A stretch of 64,000 nt of DNA from Zizania palustris (taxonomy: Eukaryota > Streptophyta > Magnoliopsida > Poales > Poaceae), in NCBI GenBank assembly GCA_019279435.1, contig JAAALK010000283.1, positions 65,144,642 through 65,208,641 on the forward strand. Direction: 5' to 3'. The notes below the pieces were generated by a model. The model was not told the DNA's origin. It saw only the letters and a program-made list of their open reading frames with translations, and ran no database searches. A program made the position numbers and the translations under genes. Positions 1-11,642 of this stretch are shown in pieces (position 1 is the stretch's first letter; every line of letters starts with the position of its first letter).

Positions 1-2353
1 TGGACGAAAGTACCTTGTTTGCTTTGCTTGATTTGCAAACCAAGGAAAAAGGTGAGTTCACCCATCATGGACATTTCAAATTCCCTGCTCATGGTATCTG
101 CAAACTCGGCAACCAAAGCATGAGAAGAGCCACCGAAGATGATATCATCCACATAAATCTGCACTAGGAGGAAATCTTTGCCATGCTTGAGAGTAAACAA
201 AGTTTTATCAACAGAGCCCATCAAATACCCTCGCTCAAGCAGAAAAGACTTAAGTTTGTCATACCACGCCCGAGGGGCCTGCTTGAGTCCATAAAGAGCC
301 TTATGAAGTTTAAGGACTTTATGTGGGTACTTGGGGTTTTCAAAACCAGGGGGTTGTTTTACATAGACATCTTCGCCTATGAAGCCATTAAGAAAAGCAC
401 TTTTGACATCCATTTGATAGAGTTTGAATCCCCGGGATGTCGCAAAGGCAAGCAAAATCCTAATGGCCTCAAGGCGAGCAACAGGTGCAAAAGTTTCAGT
501 AAAATCAATCCCTTCTAGTTGAGAAAAGCCCTGAGCTATAAGTCTAGCCTTGTTTCTAACTATAGTCCCATCCTCCCCTTGTTTATTTTTGAAAATCCAT
601 TTTGTTCCAATGAAATGAACATTTGGTGGAGGATCAACTAATGACCAGACTTGGTTTCTCTCAAAGTTTTCAAGTTCCTCATGCATGGCATTGATCCAAC
701 TAGAATCAGAAAGTGCATGACTAACATCTAAGGGCTCGAAAGAAGCAACAAAAGTGGAATCAATGAAATGAGCATGAGAACGTGTTACCCTTTGATCAAG
801 CTCACCAATGATCTGCTCGGGAGGGTGCATCCTTTGAACATGATGTGGAGCCTCGCGGCAGGATGCAGTCTCCCCCTCAACTTGTGCGTTGGAGTGGTCC
901 AAGATGACCGATGTCGAGGTAGTTGCTTCGGGACCTCGTGCCGAAGTAGTTGAAGCGGGGTCAGCTTCGGGGGTCGATGTCGAGGGTAGCAGGGGTTCAT
1001 CCTCGAATTCTCCGGGATCTTCTTCTTCAAATAAAGTCTGTTCCATGTCGTGTTCATTTGCCTGTTCAAAAGCAGAACTAACAGAGGGGTTGATTCATCA
1101 AAAGTCACATCACATGACTCGATGACAGTGTTAGTCTCCAAGTTATAAACACGATAAGAATGACCATGAGTAGTGTAACCCAAAAAGATCCCGTCAGAAG
1201 ACAGCGACTCAAATTTATCCAAGTTACCGCGTTTTAGGATAAAGCAGCGACAGCCAAAAACTCGAAGATGAGTAACCTTGGGCTGTCTCCCAAAACGCAG
1301 CTCATAAGATGTCAAATTTAAAATTGAGCGCAAGAAGATTCGGTTTGAGATGTAACATGCAGTGTTCATGGCCTCAGCCCAGAATTTTCTAGGAGTCCTA
1401 TGCTCATCAAGCATCGTCCTAGCCATCTCAACCAAAGTGCGGTTCTTCCTCTCAACAACACCGTTCTGTTGAGGAACCCGCGGAGCAGAGAATTGATGTT
1501 CTATGCCATGCTCCATGCAAAAGTCAACAAAGAGACTGTTTTTGAACTCAGTGCCATTATCACTTCGAATGAATTTCAATGCACCTGGGAGTTCAGTGAA
1601 AAGTCTCAAAGCCAAGCTCTGAAAGTGTGAAAACACTTCATCCTTGCTGGCAAGAAAGAAGACCCAAGAGTAGCGAGAGAAATCGTCGACAATAACTAAT
1701 ACATACCACTTGCCGCCTAAAGAACTGACCCGAGAAGGACCTACAGTGTCCATATGGAGAAGTTCTCTGGGTTGTTCAGTCATCACTGTGGTGACTGGCG
1801 AATGCGAAGCAGCAATCATTTTTCCATGTCGACATGGAGCGCAAACTAAATTCTTCTCAAACTTGAGCTTGGGCAATCCTCGGATCAGGCCTAGGGCGCT
1901 CAGACGAGCGAGCAACTCAAAGCTCATATGCCCTAGTCTCCTATGCCACTTCCAAAGCTCAGAAGTCGAATGTGCAACAAGACAATGAGAAGAACCAGAT
2001 GACTCTGAAAAATCAGCTCCAAAAACTCTCCCAACTCTAAAGATCTTACACACCACAACACCATCAGAATTGAGCACTTGCGAAGTATCGCGATGGAATC
2101 GCACTTCGAAGCCCTCATCAAGCAACTGAGATACAGACAGCAAATTGTATCCCAGGTTTTCAACCAATGCAACATCTTTGAGAGTGAAATTCGAGTTAAT
2201 TCTTACCACACCTTTACCTTTCACTCTACTCCTTCGATTGTTTCCGAAGGTGATATGTTCTCTTTGCTTGGTTGTGGTGAGGCTGGAGAACCAAGCTGCA
2301 TCTCCGGTCATGTGGCGCGAACAACCGGAGTCCATGATCCACGTGCCCTCCAA
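1..2353 (-). pseudogene. copia pol (protease, integrase, RT), copy 1, frameshifted
   Basis: The reading starts at the protease motif WIMDSGCSRHMTG, near 2340. It continues through a GAG-pre-integrase HHCC region (HRRLGHMS, CAPC) and an integrase core with all three acidic residues visible (HMDTVGPS, RSDNGTEF, NGVVERKN). RT follows, including YVDDIIFG at about 127-160, and runs off the left edge. The frame breaks near 1086-1089, where this copy has four G and copy 2 has five at the equivalent place (7831-7835). The open frame upstream of the protease has no AUG, and a stop lies 11 codons before the motif. Pol is also in a different frame from gag, so expression would need frameshifting or a separate mechanism. 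The homopolymer change could be a sequencing error. Confidence 0.9.
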
Positions 2354-2396
2354 GCCTCGATCTGTCGCCTACACATGATAAGAATATCTCGATCGC

Positions 2397-4829
2397 TCAG
2401 TGCTGGGGTGAGTGAAAAAAATGACGAGGCATCCAGCACTGAGTGACACGAGTAGTAGGCACAGTAAAAGTAGACGGTCTACGCACATAATAATCTGAAT
2501 GATGCAAAGTGCGAGGTCTACCTGCATGCAGTGATCGAAAAGCATGACGAGGTCTCCTACTCTGACGAGGTACAAAGCTACTCGCCCGAGGTCTAACACC
2601 ATATGGAACATGGTGAACACCTCGAGGAGCAAAACCTCTCCGAGAAGCACGAGGAGCCTCAAAAGCAGGACGATAGTACATCTCAGACTCATGCATACCT
2701 AAAGATGGGTAATGCATGTCCTGGTAACTCATCGCATGTGCGCGTCGCTCATCCTTGATGCGACGAAAACAGAAACCAACCAAATGACCCGCCCGCTGAC
2801 AGTAAGAACAGTGAAACACTCTCCGAGGGGCACTCTCATGGGTCACAGGAGCAACTCTCACAGGCTCCTTGGGCTTTTTCTGAGTGGTTTTCTTGGGAGG
2901 ATTTTTCTTGGCAGGAGGAGTGGTTTTCTTTGGTGGTTGGGTAGGCTTTTTAGCTGATGGAGTGTCTAACAGAGCTCTTTCTTTCTCTAAGGTAGTGGGA
3001 GAAGTAAAAATAGTTTTGGTCTTACTGTCTGAAGGTATCCTCTCAAAACCCAAACCTAGAGCTACCCCTGCTCTGTCAGCACACAACTTGGTCTTGGCCA
3101 AGAGCAAATCCATCCTACCCTTTCCCTCAGTGCATTTATTAACCACGGAAAGAAGGTATTCATTTTCTGACATGAGGTTTTCAACTCGCTCTCTAACAGT
3201 GCCTAGCTGGTCCTTAAGGGTAATGCACGTGTCACAAACAGGCTGCACATCCTTAGAACTACCGGCCCTCTCCAGTCTAGCCTCTAAATCATGAACATGT
3301 TTATCACGTAAATTAATGCTCTCGCGCAATAAAGAACAGTTCATGCATTCAATAATATCATGAGGTCTAGAATCCACCTCCAAAAGCTGCTTCTGTGTAG
3401 TCTCAAGCTCAGAAAGAGTTTGAGCGTGAACAGAACGCAACTGAGCAAGCTCACCCATGACAGTGGTACAAGAATCACATTCAGCATCATTAACTTTAGA
3501 CTTAAGCATGGCGTAATCAGTAGAAACAGATTCTAGCCTAAGTCTAAGGTCTTTTCTTTCTCTAGCGGCTTGCACAAGCAATCTATCCTGACCAAGAACT
3601 ACTTTATTCAGCTCATTTAATTTAATTAATAGCTGGTCAGATGATAGAGGTACCTCAGATGAGTCAAGCTCATCGCCGCTGTGATTGCTGTCGGCCATGA
3701 AGCAAAGGCCGGTGAAGTCTCGTCCCTTCTTGTCCTTCTTGTCCTCCTTCCTTGGGGACTCCTCCTCCTCAGAGCTCGACTCCTCAGTTGAGGAAGTGTC
3801 GATGTCACTGAGAGCAGCAACGAATGCTCTAGAAGCGGCCTTGGCTACTTTCTTAGCCATCTTGCCGCGCTTGCCCTTCACAAAGGGTTTCCTCTCCTTG
3901 TGGTATTTGGGGCGCTCACTCTCATCTCTCTTCTTGAGTTTTGGGCAATTGGCCTTAATGTGAGAGGTGTCGCCACATTCAAAGCAACCACTAAAACCAC
4001 TTCTCCTCTGATCCCGTCTCTCATGGTGAAAACGGGTGAACCTTCTGGCAATGAGAGCAAGCTCATCATCATCTAGAGTGTCCACCTGCTCCTTTGTGAC
4101 GGAGACCAGGGAGGACAAAGCAAAACCATCTGCAAGAACACAAGTGCCAGATGTGCTTGGTTCTGCAGTGGTGCCACGGCTAGTGCTAGAAACCAATGCC
4201 AATGGCTGTGGCAAAGAGCTTCTGTGCACAGCAAGATATGCCTTGGCAATCTCTGTGGACTTCAGCTTGCTAAAGAGCTCATCACAGGTCAACGTGTCAT
4301 AACCCGCGGACTCCTCAATGCTGGATATCTTCACTTCCCATATGCTACGGTCAAGAGCATAGAGAAGCTTGATAGCCCTATCATGATCACTGTAAGCAAG
4401 CGTCCCGTTGGATCGCAAGTTACTCACTATCGCGTCAAAGCGAGAAAACATGGCATCTATAGATTCACCAGGTGCCTACACAAACAGCTGATACTGTTGG
4501 TTGTATGTGCTTTGGCGCCTGGCCTTAATCTGAGTAGAGCCCTCATGAAAAATAGTGAGTGTTGTCCAAATCTCCCTAGCAGTCCTAAGGTGCTGCACCC
4601 TATCGAACTCACTTCTACTCAAACCAATGAACAGTATATTTCTTGCCTTGGAGTTGGCATTATACTAATCCTTCTCAGTTTGAGAGGTGCGAGTCTCAGG
4701 GATGGAGTATTGTGAGTCCACAATCTCCCAAATTGCATTTCCTTGGCTTAACAAGTAAGCCTCCATGCGCACCTTCCAGTATGCAAAATCAGTCCCATCG
4801 AACAGAGGAATTTTACTGCCTCTATCCAT
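2397..4829 (-). pseudogene. copia gag, copy 1, with premature stops
   Basis: Gag starts at the ATG at 4829 (MDRGSKIPLFDGTDFAYW, a UBN2-type copia gag N-terminus) and ends at 2397, about 810 codons. It contains a CCHC zinc knuckle (CFECGDTSHIKANC), an acidic and coiled-coil middle, a Lys/Pro-rich stretch and a second knuckle (CSYCQRAGHLVGFC). It would form the nucleoprotein core of the virus-like particle. Two in-frame TAG codons, at 4476-4478 and 4665-4667, break the first third; copy 2 has CAG at both places. The remaining 684 codons (4451-2397) are open. Pol begins about 45 bases downstream in another frame. Confidence 0.88.
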
Positions 4830-4878
4830 GTCGCCAATAGATCACAAAACCGGTTAAGGTCAACTGGTGATCTTAACC

Positions 4879-4893
4879 CGCTCTGGTACCAAT
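4879..4893 (-). other. Primer-binding site of copia copy 1
   Basis: Read on the minus strand, the bases directly inside the LTR edge are TTGGTACCAGAGC. This is the usual copia PBS, complementary to the 3' end of initiator tRNA-Met, with one change from TTGGTATCAGAGC. Copy 2 keeps the standard form at 11629-11641. It marks 4894 as the inner LTR edge. Confidence 0.85.
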
Positions 4894-6958
4894 TGTAGGA
4901 CCGGAAACGGCAACCAGAGGGGGGTGAATGGGAGCTTTTAAAATTTCGGGCTAAAAACAGCCTTCGGTTTTAATCCTGTCTTCTGCGGAACAGGCTTCGA
5001 ACACTACCTTCGAAGGTCTGGTTCGGAGGTGCTTCGACAGCTCCGAACACAGGCTTCGCAGGAGCAAAAGTTCGAAGCCAAGAAGACTTCGCTCCACTTA
5101 CAACCCTCGAAAATCTACTCTGCTAAGTCAGTGCAGGCTCCGCACACAGGGTGCTTCGAGCAGGCTTCGCACTTCACCCTTCGCAAGAGTGGACACCCCA
5201 CTGAGGACTGCGACCAAGTACTTGGCAGCAGCAACTGGTGCTGGGCTTCGTACACGAAGGTCTAAACGCACACAAATGGACTTCGCTAAGGGCTTCGACA
5301 CAAGAAGCAAAACGGGCTTCGCTCAGGGCTTCACTAGTAAGCAGCGAGGTCTCGCCTCCTGTTACACAGAGCGACAGCACACTGAAAAACACACTTTGCA
5401 CAAAAACAACCTTCGCCTAGACAGGCTCCGGTGCACTACAACTAGCGAGGTATGTAAAACGAGCTCAAGCAAAAAGCACGCAGAAGCAGGGCTTCGCCGC
5501 TTTAACAAGGAACACAGAAAATGAACTCTCTGGATGAAATACAACGAAGTGTGTGGCTACAGGAGCTCAACAGTAAATGCTCAAAGTGTTAAATGTTACC
5601 TACCGAGCCCCCATATTTATGGCCCACAGTTCACCCAAGTGAAATGACTACATTACCCCTAGGGTTTACACCAGTTTTGTCTCTACAGAACAGAGGGGTA
5701 CAAAAGGTAGTCCAACTTTATTCTGGAGGCTTCTCTGTCAGCTTTGCAGAGGGGACAGCGCCAGCTTTTTGCAGAGAAGACAGTGTCAGCCTTTGCAGTC
5801 TTTGACCTTCTGGAGCCTTCCTTCGCACGCGAGGGGTGCGGTAGCTTCGGCGAGAAGCCTTGAGCCTGGTGGACTTCGCTTCGCCGAAGATAGCCTCCGA
5901 TACAGTGACGGTTTTGAGCCGAAGCCGTCAAAGCCCTTGGGCCTTCGCACCAACACCTCCGGAGTGGACCACCACGGCTTCGCAGCTTCACCCAGCTCGA
6001 ACTCCGTCAGTCCGTGTACCGAAGCCATGCAGGCCGAAGTACCACAAGACAACCACACTCCGGAGCTAGCCTCGCTCCGAAGCCTTCCTCACTCCGAAGC
6101 CCCACCTTCGGAGTACCACCCTTCGAAGTCCCTCCTTCGTCCAAGGCCTCCGCACGAAGCATTCCATGAGCACTTCGTCACAGTGTCTCTCCCCGAGCAC
6201 ACTCCTCGACGAGCCTCACCCGGACCATGCCTTCGATGCGCCTCGACTTCTGAGACCTTCGTCGGGCACCTTCGAATGTCTCCCTCCGGAGCACACTTCG
6301 AACTCCTTGCCTCCGCAGAGGACTTGATCCAACCAACTCCGAAGTCACTCCATTCGGAGTACCTTCGAAGTGCCTCACCTCCGAGGACTTTGTCTCGGAG
6401 TACCTTCAGCCGGAGCCACGCTCCGCACTCTCTGCCTTCACCTGGCAGCCTCGATCGAGGACCGACCCAGACCCTTTCGCAGCCACCGTGACGGAGCTCC
6501 CCGCTCTCCTGGCATCAAGCCTCCCTCTTGACCCAGGTTCACCTGCTACGAACCGTCCGTCGCCTCCGAAGTCCCTGCGCACCACAGATAAACATACAAG
6601 TGTATCTAGTACTCCGGAGACCTCTCCGGGTAATCAACCTCCGGCACACACTCCGGTGTACCGCCCAAAGTACCGAAGCCTTCGGTACACACCCAGTCAT
6701 CGTGTACTGTCGGACCCCTCCGACACGCACACTCCGCTGCAACAGCTGCAGCAACCAAACCACCGAACATACTTCGGTGAAACCTCCTCCGAACACCCTT
6801 CGGAGGTACAACCTCCGAAACCCCTCCGGAGGTACCCTCCTCCGAACACCTTCGGAGGTCCAACCTCCGAACACCCTTCGGAGGTACCCTTCGAACCAGA
6901 GGGTAAAAAGCCTGTCAATCACTCATCACAAACACTGAAACCAACCCTTGGTTTCTCA
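4894..6958 (-). repeat. LTR of copia copy 1 (2.07 kb)
   Basis: On the minus strand it starts TGAGAAACC at 6958 and ends CCTACA at 4894. It is very long for a copia LTR and dense in TTCGG/CCGAA words. A TATA-like box (ATAAATAT, near 5613-5620) could mark the promoter. It aligns over its whole length with the LTR at 11643-13524, except for about 188 bases (roughly 5343-5530) that are absent there. The plus-strand ORFs inside it are Pro/Ser-rich by-products of the repeated words, and I do not regard them as genes. Confidence 0.88.
6786..6885. repeat. Cluster of four hairpin-forming CCTCCGAA/TTCGGAGG units in the LTR
   Basis: Four imperfect palindromes lie in 100 bases (about 6786-6807, 6810-6833, 6838-6859 and 6863-6885). 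Each has a CCTCCGAA-type arm, 4-5 spacer bases and a TTCGGAGG-type arm. A related palindrome (CACCGAA/TTCGGTG) sits just before, at about 6761-6779. The same cluster is kept at 13350-13451 in the second LTR. It lies near the U3 end of the LTR. Conserved palindromes have been described in Sirevirus non-coding regions. Confidence 0.8.
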
Positions 6959-9099
6959 AGAGCCCATCAAATACCCCCGCTCAAGCAGAAAAGACTTAAG
7001 TCTATCATACCAAGCCCGAGGGGCCTGCTTGAGTCCATAAAGAGCCTTATGAAGTTTAAGGACTTTATGTGGGTACTTGGGGTTTTCAAAACCAGGGGTT
7101 GTTTTACATAAACATCTTCACCTATGAAGCCATTAAGAAAAGCACTTTTGACATCCATTTGATAGAGTTTGAATCCCCGGGATGTCGCAAAGGCAAGCAA
7201 AATCCTAATGGCCTCAAGGCGAGCAACAGGTGCAAAAGTTTCAGTAAAATCAATCCCTTCTAGTTGAGAAAAGCCCTGAGCTACAAGTCTAGCCTTGTTT
7301 CTAACTATAGTCCCATCCTCCCCTTGTTTGTTTTTGAAAATCCATTTTGTTCCAATGAAATGAACATTAGGTGGAGGATCAACTAAAGACCAGACTTGGT
7401 TTCTCTCAAAATTTTCAAGTTCCTCATGCATGGCATTGATCCAACTAGAATCAGAAAGTGCATGACTAACATCTAAGGGCTCGAAAGAAGCAACAAAAGC
7501 GGAATCAATGAAATGAGCATGAGAATGTGTTACCCTTTGATCAAGCTCACCAATGATCTGCTCGGGAGGGTGCATCCTTTGAACATGATGTGGAGCCTCG
7601 CGGCGGGATGCAGTCTCCCCCTCAACTTGTGCGTTGGAGTGGTCCAAGATGACCGATGTTGAGGTAGTCGCTTCGGGACCTCGTGCTGAAGTAGTTGAAG
7701 CGGGGTTAGCTTCTGGGGTTGATGTCGAGGGTAGTAGGGGTTCATCCTCGAATTCTCCGGGATCTTCTTCTTCGAATAAGGTCTGTTCCATGTCGTGTTC
7801 ATTTGCCTGTTCAAGAGCAGAACTAACAAAGGGGGTTGATTCATCAAAAGTCACATCACATGACTCGATGACAGTGTTAGTTTCTAAATTATAAACACGA
7901 TAAGAATGACCATGTGTTGTGTAACCCAAAAAGATCCCGTCAGAAGAGCGCGACTCAAATTTATCCAAATTACCACGTTTTAGGATAAAGCAGCGACAGC
8001 CAAAAACTCGAAGATGAGTAACCTTGGGCTGTCTCCCAAAACGCAGCTCATAAGATGTCAAAGTTAAAATTGAGCGCAAGAATATACGGTTTGAGATGTA
8101 ACATGCAGTGTTCATGGCCTCAACCCAGAATTTTCTAGGAGTCCTATGCTCATCAAGCATCGTCCTAGCCATCTCAACCAAAGTGCGGTTCTTCCTCTCA
8201 ACAACACCGTTCTGTTGAGGAACCCGCGGAGCAGAGAATTGATGTTCTATGCCATGCTCCATGCAAAAGTCAACAAAGAGACTGTTTTTGAACTCGGTGC
8301 CATTATCACTTCGAATGAATTTCAATGCACCTGGGAGTTCAGTGAAAAGTCTCAAAGCCAAGCTCCGAAAGTGTGAAAACACTTCATCCTTGCTGGCAAG
8401 AAAGAAGACCCAAGAGTACCGAGAGAAATCGTCGACAATAACTAATACATACCACTTGCCGCCTAAAGAACTGACCCGAGAAGGACCTACAGTGTCCATA
8501 TGGAGAAGTTCTCTGGGTTGTTCAGTCATCACTGTGGTGACTGGCGAATGCGAAGCAGCAATCATTTTTCCATGTCGACAAGGAGCGCAAACTAAATTCT
8601 TCTCAAACTTGAGCTTGGGCAATCCTCGGATCAGACCTAGGGCGCTCAGACGAGCGAGCAACTCAAAGCTCATATGCCCTAGTCTCCTATGCCACTTCCA
8701 AAGCTCAGAAGTCGAATGTGCAACAAGACAATGAGAAGAACCAGATGACTCTGAAAAATCAGCTCCAAAAACTCTCCCAACTCTAAAGATCTTACACACC
8801 ACAACGCCATCAGAATTGAGCACTTGCGAAGTATCGCGATGGAATCGCACTTCGAAGCCCTCATCAAGCAACTGAGATACAGACAGCAAATTGTATCCCA
8901 GGTTTTCAACCAATGCAACATCTTTGAGAGTGAAATTCGAGTTAATTCTTACCACACCTTTACCTTTCACTCTACTCCTTCGATTGTTTCCGAAGGTGAT
9001 ATGTTCTCTTTGCTTGGTTGTGGTGAGGCTGGAGAACCAAGCTGCATCTCCGGTCATGTGGCGCGAACAACCGGAGTCCATGATCCACGTGCCCTCCAA
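6959..9099 (-). pseudogene. copia pol (protease, integrase, RT N-terminal half), copy 2, truncated
   Basis: One 710-codon frame (9099-6967) runs from protease (WIMDSGCSRHMTG) through the integrase HHCC and DDE motifs (HMDTVGPS, RSDNGTEF, NGVVERKN) into RT (WIFKNKQGEDGT, RLVAQGFSQ, MDVKSAFLNG). Within RT the frame shifts near 7095-7098, where this copy has four G and copy 1 has five (349-353). Coding similarity continues to 6959 and stops at the LTR of copy 1. Integrase looks intact by its key residues. The rest of RT, including YVDD, is absent. As in copy 1, no AUG precedes the protease in this frame. Confidence 0.9.
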
Positions 9100-9142
9100 G
9101 CCTCGATCTGTCGCCTACACATGATAAGAATATCTCGATCGC

Positions 9143-11578
9143 TCAGTGCTGGGGTGAGTGAAAAAAATGACGAGGCATCCAGCACTGAGTGACACGAGTA
9201 GTAGGCACAGTAAAAGTAGACGGTCTACGCACATAATAATCTGAATGATGCAAAGTGCGAGGTCTACCTGCATGCAGTGATCGAAAAGCATGACGAGGTC
9301 TCCTACTCTGACGAGGTACAAAGCTACTCGCCCGAGGTCTAACACCATATGGAACATGGTGAACACCTCGAGGAGCAAAACCTCTCCGAGAAGCACGAGG
9401 AGCCTCAAAAGCAGGACGATAGTACATCTCAGACTCATGCATACCTAAAGATTGGTAATGCATGTCCTGGTAACTCATCGCATGTGCGCGTCGCTCATCC
9501 TTGATGCGACGAAAACAGAAACCAACCAAATGACCCGCCCGCTGACAGTAAGAACAGTGAAACACTCTCCGAGGGGCACTCTCATGGGTCACAGGAGCAA
9601 CTCTCACAGGCTCCTTGGGCTTTTTCTGAGTGGTTTTCTTGGGAGGATTTTTCTTGGCAGGAGGAGTGGTTTTCTTTGGTGGTTGGGTAGGCTTTTTAGC
9701 TGATGGAGTGTCTAACAGAGCTCTTTCTTTCTCTAAGGTAGTGGGAGAAGTAAAAATAGTTTTGGTCTTACTGTCTGAAGGTATCCTCTCAAAACCCAAA
9801 CCTAGAGCTACCCCTGCTCTGTCAGCACACAACTTGGTCTTGGCCAAGAGCAAATCCATCCTACCCTTTCCCTCAGTGCATTTATTAACCACGGAAAGAA
9901 GGTATTCATTTTCTGACATGAGGTTTTCAACTCGCTCTCTAACAGTGCCTAGCTAGTCCTTAAGGGTAATGCACGTGTCACAAACAGGCTGCACATCCTT
10001 AGAACTACCGGCCCTCTCCAGTCTAGCCTCTAAATCATGAACATGTTTATCACGTAAATTAATGCTCTCGCGCAATAAAGAACAGTTCATGCATTCAATA
10101 ATATCATGAGGTCTAGAATCCACCTCCAAAAGCTGCTTCTGTGTAGTCTCAAGCTCAGAAAGAGTTTGAGCATGAACAGAACGCAACTGAGCAAGCTCAC
10201 CCATGACAGTGGTACAAGAATCACATTCAGCATCATTAACTTTAGACTTAAGCATGGCGTAATCAGTAGAAACAGATTCTAGCCTAAGTCTAAGGTCTTT
10301 TCTTTCTCTAGCGGCTTGCACAAGCAATCTATCCTGACCAAGAACTACTTTATTCAGCTCATCTAATTTAATTAATAGCTGGTCAGATGATAGAGGTACC
10401 TCAGATGAGTCAAGCTCATCGCCGCTGTGATTGCTGTCGGCCATGAAGCAAAGGCCGGTGAAGTCTCGTCCCTTCTTGTCCTTCTTGTCCTCCTTCCTTG
10501 GGGACTCCTCCTCCTCAGAGCTCGACTCCTCAGTTGAGGAAGTGTCGATGTCGCTGAGAGCAGCAACAAAAGCTCTGGAAGCGGCTTTGGCTACTCTCTT
10601 AGCCACCTTGCCGCGCTTGCCCTTCACAAAAGGCTTCCTCTCCTTTTTGTGGTATTTGGGGCGCTCACTCTCATCTCTCTTCTTGAGCTTGGGGCAATTA
10701 GCCTTGATGTGAGAAGTGTCGCCACACTCAAAACAACCACTAAAACCACTTCTCCTCTGATCCCGTCTCTCATGATGAAAACGGGTGAACCTCCGGTCAA
10801 TGAGAGCAAGCTCATCATCATCTAGAGTGTCCACCTGCTCCTTTGTGATGGAGACCAGGGAGGACAAAGCAAAACCATCTGCAAGAACACAAGTACCAGA
10901 TGTGCTTGGTTCTGCAGCGGTGCCACGGCTAGTGCTAGAAACCAATGCCAATGGCTGTGGCAAAGATCTTCTGTGCACAGCAAGAGATGCCTTGGCAATC
11001 TCTATGGACTTCAGCTTGCTAAAGAGCTCATCACAGGTCAATGTGTCATAACCTGTGGACTCTTCAATGCTGGATATCTTCACTTCCCATATGCTACGTT
11101 CAAGAGCATAGAGAAGCTTGATAGCCCTATCATGATCATTGTAAGCAAGCGTCCCGTTGGATCGCAAGTTACTCACTATCGCATCAAAGCGAGAAAACAT
11201 GGCATCTATAGATTCACCAGGTGCCTGCACAAACAGCTGATACTGTTGATTTTATGTGCTTTGGCGCCTGGCCTTGATCTGTGTAGAGCCCTCATGAAAA
11301 ATAGTGAGTGTTGTCCAAATCTCCCTAGCAGTCCTAAGGTGTTGCACCCTATCAAACTCACTCCGGCTCAAACCAATGAACAGTATGTTTCTTGCCTTCG
11401 AGTTGGCATTATACTGATCTTTTTCTGTTTGAGTGGTGCGAGTATCAGGGATGGAGTATTGTGAGTCCACAATCTCCCAAATTGCATTTCCTTGGCTTAA
11501 CAAGTAAGCCTCCATGCGCACCTTCCAGTATGCAAAATCTGTCCCATCGAACAGAGGAATTTTACTGCCTCTATCCAT
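9143..11578 (-). pseudogene. copia gag, copy 2, with premature stops
   Basis: This has the same layout as copy 1 gag: UBN2-type start at 11578, CCHC knuckle CFECGDTSHIKANC, acidic and coiled-coil middle, Lys/Pro-rich stretch, and second knuckle CSYCQRAGHLVGFC near the C-terminus. It is split into three open pieces (11578-11252, 11230-9953 and 9919-9143). One break is a TAA at 11252-11254, where copy 1 reads TAC. The other is a TAG at 9953-9955, where copy 1 reads CAG (3207-3209). Copy 2 reads CAG at both places where copy 1 has TAG. Inactivation was therefore independent in the two copies. Confidence 0.88.
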
Positions 11579-11628
11579 GTCGCCAATAGATCACAAAACC
11601 GGTTAAGGTCAACTGGTGATCTTAACCT

Positions 11629-11641
11629 GCTCTGATACCAA
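11629..11641 (-). other. Primer-binding site of copia copy 2
   Basis: On the minus strand this is TTGGTATCAGAGC, complementary to the 3' end of plant initiator tRNA-Met. It lies directly inside the LTR edge and supports the minus orientation of the element. Confidence 0.9.
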
Positions 11642-11642
11642 T

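Larger units (their letters stand above)
1..6958 (-). mobile_element. Ty1/copia (Sirevirus-like) retrotransposon copy 1, partial
   Basis: This element reads on the minus strand. It has a 5' LTR (4894-6958), a primer-binding site next to it, gag, and then protease, integrase and part of RT running off the left edge, so its 3' LTR lies outside the window. The domain order protease-integrase-RT is that of Ty1/copia. Long LTRs, a large gag with two CCHC knuckles and an iMet-type PBS suggest the Sirevirus lineage, which is inference. It has the same orientation and family as the neighbouring copy 2. Its LTR edge at 6958 joins the middle of copy 2's RT exactly, which fits a nested insertion. Gag carries in-frame stops and pol a frameshift, so this copy is not autonomous. 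Confidence 0.9.

Noticed and set aside
5769..6491. Plus-strand ORFs of 200+ codons inside the copia LTRs (also 12331-13056)
   Set aside because: Pro/Ser/Arg-rich translations of TTCGG/CCGAA-rich LTR sequence, open in several frames on both strands, with no domain.
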